A DNA stretch of 16,428 bases from the NCBI GenBank assembly GCA_964612675.1, contig CAZTDD010000144.1, positions 1 to 16,428 on the forward strand, read 5' to 3'. Below the pieces are notes generated by a model. The model did not search any database, was not told the origin of the DNA, and saw only the letters and a list, made by a program, of their open reading frames with translations. The DNA is from CAZTDD01 sp964612675 (lineage in GTDB: Bacteria; Hinthialibacterota; Hinthialibacteria; Hinthialibacterales; JAKPRU01). Positions 7,544 to 15,353 of the stretch are shown here, piece by piece. The position numbers and the translations under genes are program-made. Each line of letters starts with the position of its first letter. The first letter of the stretch is position 1.

Positions 7544-8369
7544 GAATATCGAGCATCTGGTCGGTCGAAAGGAATTCACGTTCGTTCACCAGGATGTTAC
7601 GAATTTCATCCATGTTCCCGGGCCGCTGGACAACATTCTGCACTTTGCTTCGCCTGCCAGCCCGATCGACTATTTGAATCTTCCGATTCAAACTCTCAAA
7701 GTCGGATCGTTAGGCACCCATAAGGCGCTTGGACTAGCGAAAGAAAAGCAGGCCCGCTTCCTGCTGGCATCCACCTCGGAGTGTTACGGAGATCCTCTTG
7801 TTCATCCGCAGCCGGAATCGTACTGGGGAAATGTAAACCCTATCGGCCCGCGCGGGGTTTATGACGAAGCCAAGCGATTCGCCGAGGCGATGACGATGGC
7901 CTATCATCGGTATCACGGCGTAGAGACCAGGATTGTGCGGATTTTCAATACCTACGGTCCACGGATGCGCATCAAGGACGGCCGTGTTGTTTCGACGTTC
8001 CTGACACAAGCGCTGCGCGGCGAGCCGCTGACTGTATTTGGCGACGGGAAGCAGACCCGCTCGTTTTGTTTTGTTTCGGACGAAGTGGAGGGAATTATTC
8101 GTCTTCTGGAATCGGACGAAGTGGAGCCAACGAATATTGGAAATCCCGCTGAACTGACCGTGATTCAGCTTGCCGAGCTGGTCAAGAAGCTGACCGGCAG
8201 CGGCTCGGAGGTTATCCATAAGGAACTTCCTGTGGATGATCCCAAAGTCCGCCAGCCCGATATTGAAAAGGCGAAACGGGTTCTGGCATGGGAGCCTAGG
8301 GTATCCATCGAGGAAGGGCTGCGAACGACAATGGAGTATTTCAAGAATAAACTCGGGCTGGATCGCTAG
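7425..8369 (+). CDS. UDP-glucuronate decarboxylase (UDP-xylose synthase), extended SDR family
   Basis: A 314-residue NAD-dependent enzyme converting UDP-glucuronate to UDP-xylose for cell-surface polysaccharide. The ATG at 7425 is preferred over TTG at 7413 because GGAGGA (7415-7420) sits 4 nt before it. The dinucleotide site GGAGFLG is at 8-14; the family signature ASPASPIDYLNLPIQTLKVG spans about 75-94; STSECYGD (116-123) carries the active-site Thr/Ser and Glu119; NPIGPRGVYDEAKR (138-151) holds catalytic Tyr146 and Lys150; RQPDI (276-280) carries the conserved substrate-binding Arg. The usual STSEVYGD has Cys for Val here. It is the only long plus-strand gene in the first 16 kb and overlaps the next gene's stop tail to tail. 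No other UDP-sugar gene is adjacent. Confidence 0.93.
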   Translation: MPRTLITGGAGFLGSHLADALLERGHEVIAMDNLITGALENIEHLVGRKEFTFVHQDVTNFIHVPGPLDNILHFASPASPIDYLNLPIQTLKVGSLGTHKALGLAKEKQARFLLASTSECYGDPLVHPQPESYWGNVNPIGPRGVYDEAKRFAEAMTMAYHRYHGVETRIVRIFNTYGPRMRIKDGRVVSTFLTQALRGEPLTVFGDGKQTRSFCFVSDEVEGIIRLLESDEVEPTNIGNPAELTVIQLAELVKKLTGSGSEVIHKELPVDDPKVRQPDIEKAKRVLAWEPRVSIEEGLRTTMEYFKNKLGLDR

Positions 8370-8683
8370 CCGCGTTTATCGGTATCGAAAGCGGGTTTCA
8401 GAAGCACATAGAATTTGTCCCGGCAGGACCGGCAAAGATCCGCTTTGAACGGGAAATGGACTTCGTCGCGGACTTCTTCCTCGGAACGTTTCTCCAGCTT
8501 CTGAATAAGACGTTTCATTTCTTCGCGGATGCTTTCGGAAGAGCGATCCATATCGTCTTCGATTTCCAGTCCATCGAAGGCGCAGAACAATTCACCCCGT
8601 ATAATGAATCGCGGACGGCCTTCTTCGAGAAGCCCACCGCAGAGATCGCAAACGAATTTGATGCCTTTTTCTCTTTTACGCAT
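8366..8683 (-). CDS. Small putative metal-binding protein with two CxxC motifs
   Basis: A 105-residue soluble protein of unknown function. CDLC at 12-15 and CRSC at 84-87 form a likely four-cysteine zinc site bringing the two ends together; a further Cys lies at 34. Residues about 45-75 are highly charged and helical (Glu/Arg/Lys-rich), possibly a coiled coil joining the two halves. It is the third gene of the blaI-like operon, starting 28 nt after the NIF3-like gene. No Shine-Dalgarno is visible, so translation may depend on the upstream gene. Its TAG stop shares the palindrome CTAG with the convergent decarboxylase stop. I do not recognise a named family. Confidence 0.65.
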   Translation of the reverse strand: MRKREKGIKFVCDLCGGLLEEGRPRFIIRGELFCAFDGLEIEDDMDRSSESIREEMKRLIQKLEKRSEEEVRDEVHFPFKADLCRSCRDKFYVLLKPAFDTDKRG

Positions 8684-8711
8684 GCTATGATTGCCGCGTG
8701 TAAGCGGAGTA

Positions 8712-9782
8712 CTAGCCGATTTTCAGCTCTTCACAAGTTTGTAGAATTGTCTGTATCGATTGCAGAAACAGACCGTCGAGAACATGCCTGCTCAGCATGA
8801 TGCACGGGAGTTTGTATTCAACCGCCAGCCATGCGGCATGGGAGTCGAGGCCGAGACAGACCAACGCGTCCGCTTTCTCGTCCAGGCACCAGGGGATCAA
8901 GGAGCTCGCATCCGTTGCTGTGCAGGCGATGCTGCGGAAACGTTTGTTTCTGCCTGGATGTGCGCCTTCGTACAAGAACCCATGATGGAATATCTTAGAG
9001 ACTTTGTCTCCGAAGTCGGCCCATGATACCGGCGATTCCATTTCTCCGATCCATAGTGTCTGCGTGGGATCGTGAAGGTCGTGTAAGCGGAAAACATCGT
9101 AGGCCGGCTCCTCATACGGGTGCGCCTTCCACAGGGATTTCACGGCCGCCGGCACAGAGGCCAAAGGCAGAACCATCTCGAGCCGATCTTCCTCCTCAAA
9201 CTCAAGCCGCCCCGCTACGCCGACAAATGGACTTGTCCGTTCCGAACCTCGGAAACTCCCTTCTCCCTCCAACCGATAGGAGCAGAGGTCGTACTCTCCT
9301 ATTCTTCCCGCGCCTGCATCCGCGAGTGCGGATCGAACGACATCGGTGTGAGTCCGAGGCACAAAGGTTACGATTTTGGCCAGGTCTGCCTGACGCCTTG
9401 GAAGCGCGGGCCGAATATCTTTCAGTCCGAGCCATTTCGCGAGAACGTGAGAAGGGCCGTGCGGATGGGGATCGATACTCGAACCGGTGGCGTACACGGC
9501 TATGTCGGTTCGCAGTAGAGATTGGAGCAAGCGAGTCTCCGCCGAACCCGCTTCCAGTTTGTTTGAGATTGCGCGATAGGCGATTAGGAGGTCTGTATCC
9601 AGGCGCAGTGCTTTCTGAAGAACCTTGTGTGTTACCGAGACCACGGGACGAACGCGAATAACGGACTGATTCGGGTCGCCTATTTGCAAACCGGTCACTT
9701 CACCGGATGCCGCCCAAGCTGGAGGAATCAGGCGTTCCAACGTCTCTCTTACGGTTTTGAGTGTCAGTCCGGTTCCACGCAT
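8712..9782 (-). CDS. NIF3/YqfO-like protein, metal-binding site apparently lost
   Basis: A 356-residue protein with the length and three-part layout of YqfO-type NIF3 proteins, which form toroidal hexamers with a two-metal site; their cellular role is poorly defined. The central PII-like insert is well kept: GAGRIGEYDLCSY (157-169), PFVGVAGRLEFEEEDRLE (185-202) and HPYEEPAYDV (221-230). The outer NIF3 halves are recognisable (GLQIGD at 31-36, LAKWLGL, DALVCLG), but the ligand motifs are altered: the usual His-His pair of liisHHP is Tyr69-Arg70, HTNLD reads GSSID with only Asp104 kept, and the C-terminal GHxxTE region reads SRHVLD (331-336). It is therefore probably not a dinuclear metal protein. 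It starts 9 nt after the repressor gene, so the two are surely co-transcribed. Confidence 0.8.
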   Translation of the reverse strand: MRGTGLTLKTVRETLERLIPPAWAASGEVTGLQIGDPNQSVIRVRPVVSVTHKVLQKALRLDTDLLIAYRAISNKLEAGSAETRLLQSLLRTDIAVYATGSSIDPHPHGPSHVLAKWLGLKDIRPALPRRQADLAKIVTFVPRTHTDVVRSALADAGAGRIGEYDLCSYRLEGEGSFRGSERTSPFVGVAGRLEFEEEDRLEMVLPLASVPAAVKSLWKAHPYEEPAYDVFRLHDLHDPTQTLWIGEMESPVSWADFGDKVSKIFHHGFLYEGAHPGRNKRFRSIACTATDASSLIPWCLDEKADALVCLGLDSHAAWLAVEYKLPCIMLSRHVLDGLFLQSIQTILQTCEELKIG

Positions 9783-9791
9783 GGCAAGTCG

Positions 9792-10184
9792 TTAGTCAGA
9801 TGAGTTCGATTCGGCCTCTTTAATGATTGACATGATCTCCTGCAACTGATTTCGCGAGAGGCGTTCGCGGCCGACGAGCGTTTTGACCAATGTTTCCGGG
9901 GAACCGCTGAAGTATCCCCGAAGCACGTATTTCAAGGCGTTGGCGGCTGCCCGTTGTTTTGTGATCCTCGGCTCGAAGAAATAGGTTCGTCCGGCGATTG
10001 TATGTTTCGCGGCCCCTTTGTGTTCGAGGAACTTGAGCATGGTGGCAATGGATGTGTAGGCGCCGGCCTTGTCGCCGCCCAGGTGCTCACGAATCTCTCG
10101 AACGGACGCTTTCCGCAGGTCCCAAAGGGCATTCATTATTTCGAGTTCACGTTCTGAAAAGATTTTCGATCTGTGTCGCGCCAT
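9792..10184 (-). CDS. BlaI/MecI/CopY-family transcriptional repressor
   Basis: A 130-residue winged-helix repressor. The ATG at 10184 is chosen over 10202 because GGGAG lies about 7 nt upstream and MARHRSKIFSERELEIMNALW is the typical family beginning. The helix-turn-helix and wing cover about 10-75: ELEIMNALWDLRKASVREI, AYTSIATMLKFLEHKG, then GRTYFFEP; residues 76-130 are the dimerisation helices. BlaI-type repressors bind TACA-N2-TGTA operators as dimers and are normally inactivated by cleavage by a BlaR1/MecR1 membrane sensor. No sensor gene or beta-lactamase is in the window, so the inducing signal is unknown. A matching operator-like site lies just upstream, suggesting self-regulation of this three-gene operon. 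Confidence 0.88.
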   Translation of the reverse strand: MARHRSKIFSERELEIMNALWDLRKASVREIREHLGGDKAGAYTSIATMLKFLEHKGAAKHTIAGRTYFFEPRITKQRAAANALKYVLRGYFSGSPETLVKTLVGRERLSRNQLQEIMSIIKEAESNSSD

Positions 10185-10197
10185 GAGAAAGCTCCCG

Positions 10198-10207
10198 CAC
10201 ATTTGTA
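10198..10207. promoter_or_regulatory. Candidate BlaI-type operator
   Basis: CACATTTGTA at these positions matches the BlaI/MecI core TACATATGTA at 8 of 10 places and keeps the ACA-N2-TGT dyad. It lies 14 nt upstream of the repressor start codon, between the ribosome site and any promoter, where binding would block the operon. A TACACT box about 10 nt further upstream (near 10211-10216 on the minus strand) could be a -10 element, but no good -35 is visible. Confidence 0.35.
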
Positions 10208-10332
10208 ATGGACAATTGAGTGTAGCACGGAGTATGAGCCGTCTAGAATCCCTGACTTGTCGTCGTGTCTCAATACAGTCGATATGTGTCTTCGATCGAG
10301 TCCTGCAGTCCGTGCTTTGCGAAGAACGTTTA

Positions 10333-10368
10333 CAAAGAAAAGGTCCGAGGAGGATATCCCCGGACCTT
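10333..10368 (-). terminator. Rho-independent terminator of the beta-helix gene
   Basis: AAGGTCCG (10340-10347) and CGGACCTT (10361-10368) form a perfect 8-bp stem around a 13-nt loop, extendable inside by GG/CC pairs. On the minus strand the stem is followed by TTCTTTGT, a T-rich tail. It lies 25 nt past the beta-helix stop codon and separates that gene from the blaI-like operon. Confidence 0.75.
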
Positions 10369-10392
10369 CGGTTTCCGTTATTCGATCAAGGG

Positions 10393-11859
10393 TCAGTGAA
10401 TCGGCCAGTCTTCAACGCCTACTGCCGCCTGTCCCTGGGAGCCAATATAGGTTCCGTCTTCTCCCGCGCCAATAGCAGGGGAACCGGATTCGAGTTCGAA
10501 TCCTTCACGGGTGAACTGATCCGGGTCGGGTATCGGGTTCACATACATGGGATCGAACTCAAGGTCATTTTCGACGACGACATTTGTGTAGCGTTCGGCA
10601 TCGACGAAAACGTTGCAGTATGTTGCGAATAGTCCCTCGGGATCGAAATAGCCGGGATCTTCTAGACTACCGTTATAAAGACCCGCCATGCCGACGACGT
10701 TCGAATTGGTGATACGCAGCTGGATGAGAGCGGCTTCGCCGACGTCGACAAGGACTTCGTAGAAGGACTCGGGGTCGAGTTGTAGATTTCGATAGATGTC
10801 GCAGTGATCGGCGGTGACCACGGTTTCGTTGCCGCTTTCACGGAGGTGAATCCCTTCGCTTCCACTACCGGCGACGATGCAATTACTCAGGTCGATTAAA
10901 CCTTCGTCGATTCGCACGCCGTCGCCTCCGCTGCCGATAAACGCCGTGTTTTCCAGGATTCCTGTGATCGGTTGGGTACCGCGGTCTCCATCGAGGTCTA
11001 CATCGAATCCCTCACCCCGGCTGGCGAGTACCGTGCAGTTACGGATCACGGTATATCCGCCACCGAGCGAAAGCCCCGTGTTTGCGTCAATAATCGTGTT
11101 GTTTTCCAGGAGATTGCCCTCTCCTTGAGCAATGGTTGACGGGTCGGGGGACTCGAGGGGTGCACCATTATCGACTTCGATTCCCGTTTCTTCGCAATGT
11201 TGGATGGTACAGTTTCGAATCGTAACGGAAGGGTCGGTCGGTGTACCGCCTTGGAGTTTCGCAACGGCGATTCCGTAATTGACTTCCTCGATGAGGCAGT
11301 CCTCAATAACCACCCCAGTAGGAGCGGTCTGGACACCGCCAACGACCAATCCGAGATTGTCGGCGGGATATCCTGTTCCTTCTCCACCGGCGGCACGCAC
11401 CGTGCAATTGCGGACAGTCACATCGCTACAATCAAACAGAGCAAGACAAGCGCTCAAACCGGCCACATTAGCCTCGACTGTCATGTTTTCGAACGTGATT
11501 CCCTCGATGACAACGCCCTGGCACCCGAATAGAAACGTCCCCATGAAGTCGATCCCGGGGAATCCGAGAGCGCCAAGCCGTTCGGTCTGGTTCACCGCAC
11601 GAATGACCGGCGTTTGTCCTTCCGCGGCTTTCAGGGTGAATGATGCGACCAGTTCCGCAGCGACCCCTGCAGTGACGTCTTCTTCGTATACCTCACTGTC
11701 TCCAATGACAATTGTGTCGCCGTTCTCGGCTGCTGCGAGAGCCGCCTGAACGCTGGTTGCATCACCGCTGCCGTCCTGCATCACCGTGATGGTTGCGCCC
11801 CACGACGCTGAAGCAAGTAAAGCGATTACTGTTAATCCTAGGCCTGATTTCTTGAGCAT
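10393..11859 (-). CDS. Secreted right-handed parallel beta-helix repeat protein
   Basis: A 488-residue exported protein. The ATG at 11859 is supported by AAAGGAG with a 6-nt spacer; an upstream in-frame ATG at 11877 has none. Residues 1-21 are a Sec signal peptide (LTVIALLASASWG). The mature start ATITVMQDGSGDATSVQAALAAA followed by GDTIVI is the capping strand typical of pectate-lyase-like folds. Residues about 90-400 carry many repeats of the form (V/I)xNCT(V/I) and ENNxI (TVRNCTV, VIEDCLI, TIRNCTI, LLENNTI, VIRNCTV, LSNCIV). The tail GFELESGSPAIGAG plus DGTYIGS matches the closing motif of such helices. The fold suggests polysaccharide binding or cleavage, but no catalytic residues can be assigned. 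No C-terminal sorting signal is seen. A terminator follows; the upstream 150 nt is AT-rich. Confidence 0.85.
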   Translation of the reverse strand: MLKKSGLGLTVIALLASASWGATITVMQDGSGDATSVQAALAAAENGDTIVIGDSEVYEEDVTAGVAAELVASFTLKAAEGQTPVIRAVNQTERLGALGFPGIDFMGTFLFGCQGVVIEGITFENMTVEANVAGLSACLALFDCSDVTVRNCTVRAAGGEGTGYPADNLGLVVGGVQTAPTGVVIEDCLIEEVNYGIAVAKLQGGTPTDPSVTIRNCTIQHCEETGIEVDNGAPLESPDPSTIAQGEGNLLENNTIIDANTGLSLGGGYTVIRNCTVLASRGEGFDVDLDGDRGTQPITGILENTAFIGSGGDGVRIDEGLIDLSNCIVAGSGSEGIHLRESGNETVVTADHCDIYRNLQLDPESFYEVLVDVGEAALIQLRITNSNVVGMAGLYNGSLEDPGYFDPEGLFATYCNVFVDAERYTNVVVENDLEFDPMYVNPIPDPDQFTREGFELESGSPAIGAGEDGTYIGSQGQAAVGVEDWPIH

Positions 11860-11917
11860 ATCGATCTCCTTTCTCATTGGCCTGTGTTGATGATTTGCAT
11901 TTCTTAGTGCACTATCT

Positions 11918-11923
11918 TTTATA
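11918..11923 (-). promoter_or_regulatory. Candidate -10 box of the beta-helix gene
   Basis: On the minus strand this reads TATAAA within the AT-rich stretch 11,900-11,975, the most promoter-like sequence between the radical SAM stop (12013) and the beta-helix start (11859). No convincing -35 hexamer lies at 16-18 nt, so the call is tentative. There is no clear terminator for the radical SAM gene in this 153-nt gap. Confidence 0.25.
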
Positions 11924-12012
11924 ATGTTATGATATCACTCTTAATCTATTTTCTCAGTGTTTTTCTATCTACGCAAGTGTTTGGCGCTCGGCAATAGACT
12001 ATCACAGTAGGC

Positions 12013-13455
12013 TCAATTCGGCAGCAGATACCTGGCAAATGTTTTGAACGCCATGAATACGCGCTTTACTTCGGATGGATGCCGGGCCAGTGTGCGCGTC
12101 ATCTGTAACCAGTATTTTGGGGACAGGTAATACTTCCGGCGGGCTTCATCGCAGAACCTCATCAACTCCTCCGCCGATAGATCGGGAGTATCGATTACGC
12201 ATCGGTGCTGCCCGGTTTCCGTAAGCCAGTCTCTATATGAAGTGCTTTTGAGGTATCCGTTTTGTTTCGCCCACTCAAACGCGGCGGTTCCCGGGTAAAC
12301 CATGATCGGAAAGAACTGGGCTGTGTCGCAGGAGAGTTCTTTAGCGAGATCGAGCGACGCCTGCATTGTCTGTTGCGTTTCGCCCGGCCCCCCGACAAGG
12401 AAACATCCGTGGATCATGATTCCTGCGTTTCGAGCCTCGTCCCGGAACTTGCGCATTGTCTCGGGAACCTGACCTTTCCGCATTCCAGTCAGTACGGTTT
12501 TGTCGCCGCTTTCGAATCCGACGCAAAGGAGCCTGCAGCCTGCACGTTTCATGAGAACGAGGGTTTCTCTATCAACGTCCGCTCTCGCGTTTGCAGTCCA
12601 GGGCAAACGGTTTCCGCTTCGAATGAGGGATTCGCAGATTGACCGGACACGACGTTTGTCGACCGTGAATGTATCGTCTTCAATGAAAACTTCGCGTACC
12701 TGCGGTAAGTCCTTCTGGATATACTCGAATTCTCCTGTGACGGATTCAGGGCTTCTCGTGCGGTATTTGTGGCCGTGCATGACCTGCGGATACAGGCAGA
12801 ACATGCATTGGAAGGGACATCCGCGTCCGGTGATGATTGTCACCACGGGATGTTTGGCGATTGAGTAGAAATAGTCTTCTATACGGAGATGTCTTTGATA
12901 TACGCGGCCGGCCCATGGAAGCCTGTCGAGTTCTTCAAGCGGCGGTCGCGATGGGCCGAGACGAATTTGTCCATCCTGGCGTATCGCTGTTCCGGGCAGC
13001 CCTGCAATGGAATCCCCTGTTTCTTTTTTCCGGCAGATGTCTAAAACGGTGAGATCGTATTCACCGACACAGACTCCTTTTAGATCCGGGTACGAATCCA
13101 GTGTCTCTTTGTATGTAGCGGTCACGTGTGTGCCGACCGGAAAGACCCCCGAGTCGGGAAACCGCCGCTGAATTTCCTGGGCGAGAGCGAGATCGGTCTC
13201 ACTGCTCGGTGTGCTTGTATCGCAGAATACAAGATCCGGCCGCCATGAGTCGGCCAACGCGAAAACATCGTTTTCGCTCATCCCGTTTGCGGGGCAATCC
13301 ACAAGTTGGGTTTCGTGACCGGCGTTTTCCGTCATCCCTGCGGCATATGCAAGCCAGATGGGATAGTAAAGCGTTCCGGAGCGAATCACGCCGGGGCTGC
13401 GCTGGCTGCGTGAATAGCGCGGCAGGAAAGGGGGATTCAGGAACATCACGCGCAT
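12013..13455 (-). CDS. B12-binding-domain radical SAM protein, HpnJ-like
   Basis: A 480-residue protein of the class with an N-terminal cobalamin-binding Rossmann domain and a radical SAM barrel. The N-terminal part runs from MRVMFLNPPF through YYPIWLAYAAG (30-40), STPSSETD (81-88) and VGTH (107-110). The 4Fe-4S motif is GRGCPFQCMFC (Cys213, Cys217, Cys220; C-x3-C-x2-C), followed by HKYRTRS, EDDTFTVD, ANARADVD, CVGFESG and GCFLVGGPGET. The motifs KHPVVTIITGRGC and CLYPQVMHGHKYRTRS strongly recall HpnJ, which acts in hopanoid side-chain (cyclitol) formation, and related lipid- or glycan-modifying enzymes. No hopanoid gene is in the window, so the substrate is unknown. Start ATG at 13455 has GAGGAG 9 nt upstream. 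It is separated from tatA by a terminator. Confidence 0.85.
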   Translation of the reverse strand: MRVMFLNPPFLPRYSRSQRSPGVIRSGTLYYPIWLAYAAGMTENAGHETQLVDCPANGMSENDVFALADSWRPDLVFCDTSTPSSETDLALAQEIQRRFPDSGVFPVGTHVTATYKETLDSYPDLKGVCVGEYDLTVLDICRKKETGDSIAGLPGTAIRQDGQIRLGPSRPPLEELDRLPWAGRVYQRHLRIEDYFYSIAKHPVVTIITGRGCPFQCMFCLYPQVMHGHKYRTRSPESVTGEFEYIQKDLPQVREVFIEDDTFTVDKRRVRSICESLIRSGNRLPWTANARADVDRETLVLMKRAGCRLLCVGFESGDKTVLTGMRKGQVPETMRKFRDEARNAGIMIHGCFLVGGPGETQQTMQASLDLAKELSCDTAQFFPIMVYPGTAAFEWAKQNGYLKSTSYRDWLTETGQHRCVIDTPDLSAEELMRFCDEARRKYYLSPKYWLQMTRTLARHPSEVKRVFMAFKTFARYLLPN

Positions 13456-13629
13456 GCGGCGGAACTCCTCACAAGAAGGGAATTCGTGGTCCCTTTGTTC
13501 TGGATCAGCAGTCTCTTCGTTCTCACATCGCCGTCTCCGACGGTCGGCGGCTCGTAAGCGATTGGAGCGTTGTCTATGCCATCGTACAGAGGATAAGCGC
13601 GGATTTGCTTACGGGGAAGTAACTGGGAC

Positions 13630-13666
13630 AAAGAAAAAACCGCCCCGGGTACGGGCCCGAGGCGGT
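13630..13666 (-). terminator. Rho-independent terminator of tatA
   Basis: ACCGCC (13639-13644) and GGCGGT (13661-13666) form the outer stem, with CGGG/CCCG pairing inside. On the minus strand the stem is followed by a run of six T and then CTTTG. It lies 27 nt downstream of the tatA stop codon and insulates the radical SAM gene, whose promoter should therefore lie in 13,456-13,640. Confidence 0.85.
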
Positions 13667-13692
13667 CGCTCGTTTTCTGGTGACGTAGCTGT

Positions 13693-13932
13693 TTATTCCT
13701 GCTTCTGGGGTTCTTCCTGTTTCTGTTCTTCTGCTGCCTGCGATTGGGAGTTTCCTTCGATTCGACTTGCCGACTCGGGTTGTTCGTCCTCGGAAATCTC
13801 CCGCAGGGAGCTCTTGAACTCCCGGATACCTTTGCCCATTCCTTTACCGATCTCCGGGAGACGTTTTGCCCCAAAAACCACCATTACAATCAGCAGTATG
13901 ACCATTAATTCCCAGGGTCCGGGAGTTACCAT
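13693..13932 (-). CDS. tatA: Sec-independent protein translocase subunit TatA/E
   Basis: A 79-residue inner-membrane protein, normal for TatA. It forms the oligomeric pore through which folded twin-arginine proteins are exported. Residues 7-21 are the single transmembrane helix (WELMVILLIVMVVFG), preceded by the PGPWEL start. The FGAKRLPEIGKGMGKGIREFK stretch (20-40) is the hinge Phe-Gly and amphipathic helix that define the family. The remaining tail is Glu/Gln/Ser-rich and disordered. The ATG at 13932 has AAGGAG about 7 nt upstream. No tatB or tatC is in the window. The gene stands alone between a cysteine desulfurase 151 nt upstream and its own terminator. Confidence 0.95.
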   Translation of the reverse strand: MVTPGPWELMVILLIVMVVFGAKRLPEIGKGMGKGIREFKSSLREISEDEQPESASRIEGNSQSQAAEEQKQEEPQKQE

Positions 13933-14083
13933 GATGGATCTCCTTCTTTCGGGGCCGAATTAAGCCCTCGAATATAAGCCAGTTCCGAGACGCGAATCTC
14001 GAACAAGAGTAGCATATCATAGCGGAACGCAATAGGAAGCGCTCCGGTGTTTTTTCCGACACTGCATGGTGGCCGATCCATTT

Positions 14084-15220
14084 TCAGCTAGGGTTCTGCA
14101 AGAGGTTGACCAGCTTCGGTAGGATATTGCCGACTCGGTCGATCTCTTCCGATGAGTTTTCCGAGCCGAGGGAGAAACGAATGCAGGTTGACGCCCGCTC
14201 TTGATCGTGTGTCATTGCCAGTACTACATGGGAAGGACCGGCGATTCCCTCGGAGCATGCGCAGCCGCTGGAAATACAGATCCCGGCGCGATCCAGCTCC
14301 TGCACCATGGATTGCGCGGGTATGCCGGGGATGGAGACATTCAAGACGCCGGGGAGGCAGGCGCGTTCCGGACTGTTCCGCAGCAGCCCGTGGATTTCCT
14401 GCGATAGGATGTCCCAAAGACGCTCGGCAAGGGTATTCGCATGAGCGGCCCTCGAGTCCATTTCCCGATGGGCAAGTTCCGCCGCCATCCCAAATCCCAC
14501 AATCCCGGCCACATTTTCGGTTCCGGCGCGCCGATAGAGTTCCTGTGAGCCGCCGGTCTGAGTCGGCCGGAACGGAGTTCCTTCCCGCACGTAGAGTGCG
14601 CCAACCCCTTTGGGGCCATACATTTTGTGAGCAGACAGTGAGAGAAGATCGACTCCGAGATCGTCAACCCGAAGTGGCAACCGGCCCGCTGCTTGAACCG
14701 CGTCGGTATGAAACAGGACATCCTCCGTTTTCAACAACCGTCCGATTTCGGCAATTGGCTGAATCGTGCCGACCTCGTTGCCGGCGGCGATCACGCTCAC
14801 GATTGCGGTTCGGGCTGTGAGAGCTCGATAAACTGCTTCCGAGGAGACTCTGCCCTCCCGATCCACCGGCACCAATGTCGATGTGGCTCCCTCCCAGCGT
14901 TCCAGATCCGCGCATGTCTCCAGAATCGCAGGATGTTCAACCGCTGTTGTTACGATTTGGTGCCGCCCCATGACAGAAATCGAACTGCGAAGAGCCAGGT
15001 TGTCCGATTCTGTTCCTCCGCTGGTAAAGATAATCTCGGAGTCTTTCGCACCGATCAGTTTCGCTACTTGAAGCCGAGCCTTTTGGATGCCATAGCTCGC
15101 TGCCACACCGGATCTGCAGGACGGATTCACAAACTCCTCCTGCAGGTATGGCATCATGGCCTCCAGCACGCGAGGGTCGAGCGGAGTGGTGGCGTTATGG
15201 TCCATATAGATCATGTTCAT
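14084..15220 (-). CDS. Cysteine desulfurase, IscS/NifS family
   Basis: A 378-residue PLP enzyme releasing sulfur from cysteine as a persulfide for Fe-S cluster assembly or tRNA thiolation. Family marks: YMDHNATTPLDP (5-16), TSGGTESDNLAL (66-77), VEHPAILE with His96 (94-101), GNEVGTIQPI (147-156), HTDAVQAAG with Asp173 and Gln176, SAHKMYGPKG with PLP-lysine Lys199, RAGTEN (231-236) and SSGCACSEG with catalytic Cys322. A second cysteine (320) sits two residues before it. The usual NPSSxH motif reads NPSCRSG (32-38), losing the His and two residues. An in-frame TAG lies 15 nt before ATG 15220; ATG 15214, giving the typical MIYMDHNATT start, is equally likely, and neither has a good ribosome site. 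No iscU, iscR or mnmA is adjacent. Confidence 0.92.
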   Translation of the reverse strand: MNMIYMDHNATTPLDPRVLEAMMPYLQEEFVNPSCRSGVAASYGIQKARLQVAKLIGAKDSEIIFTSGGTESDNLALRSSISVMGRHQIVTTAVEHPAILETCADLERWEGATSTLVPVDREGRVSSEAVYRALTARTAIVSVIAAGNEVGTIQPIAEIGRLLKTEDVLFHTDAVQAAGRLPLRVDDLGVDLLSLSAHKMYGPKGVGALYVREGTPFRPTQTGGSQELYRRAGTENVAGIVGFGMAAELAHREMDSRAAHANTLAERLWDILSQEIHGLLRNSPERACLPGVLNVSIPGIPAQSMVQELDRAGICISSGCACSEGIAGPSHVVLAMTHDQERASTCIRFSLGSENSSEEIDRVGNILPKLVNLLQNPS

Positions 15221-15353
15221 GGCATCGCAAGTCTATCGGGACAACGCATCTCCTTCCAGGCGAACCCCTTGTGGCCTCCCAATCACACTATATCCGGCAG
15301 TAGTGCTCGGGTTTATCCCGGGGGATTTGATTCGTCCGAGGTGAACTCTGACG

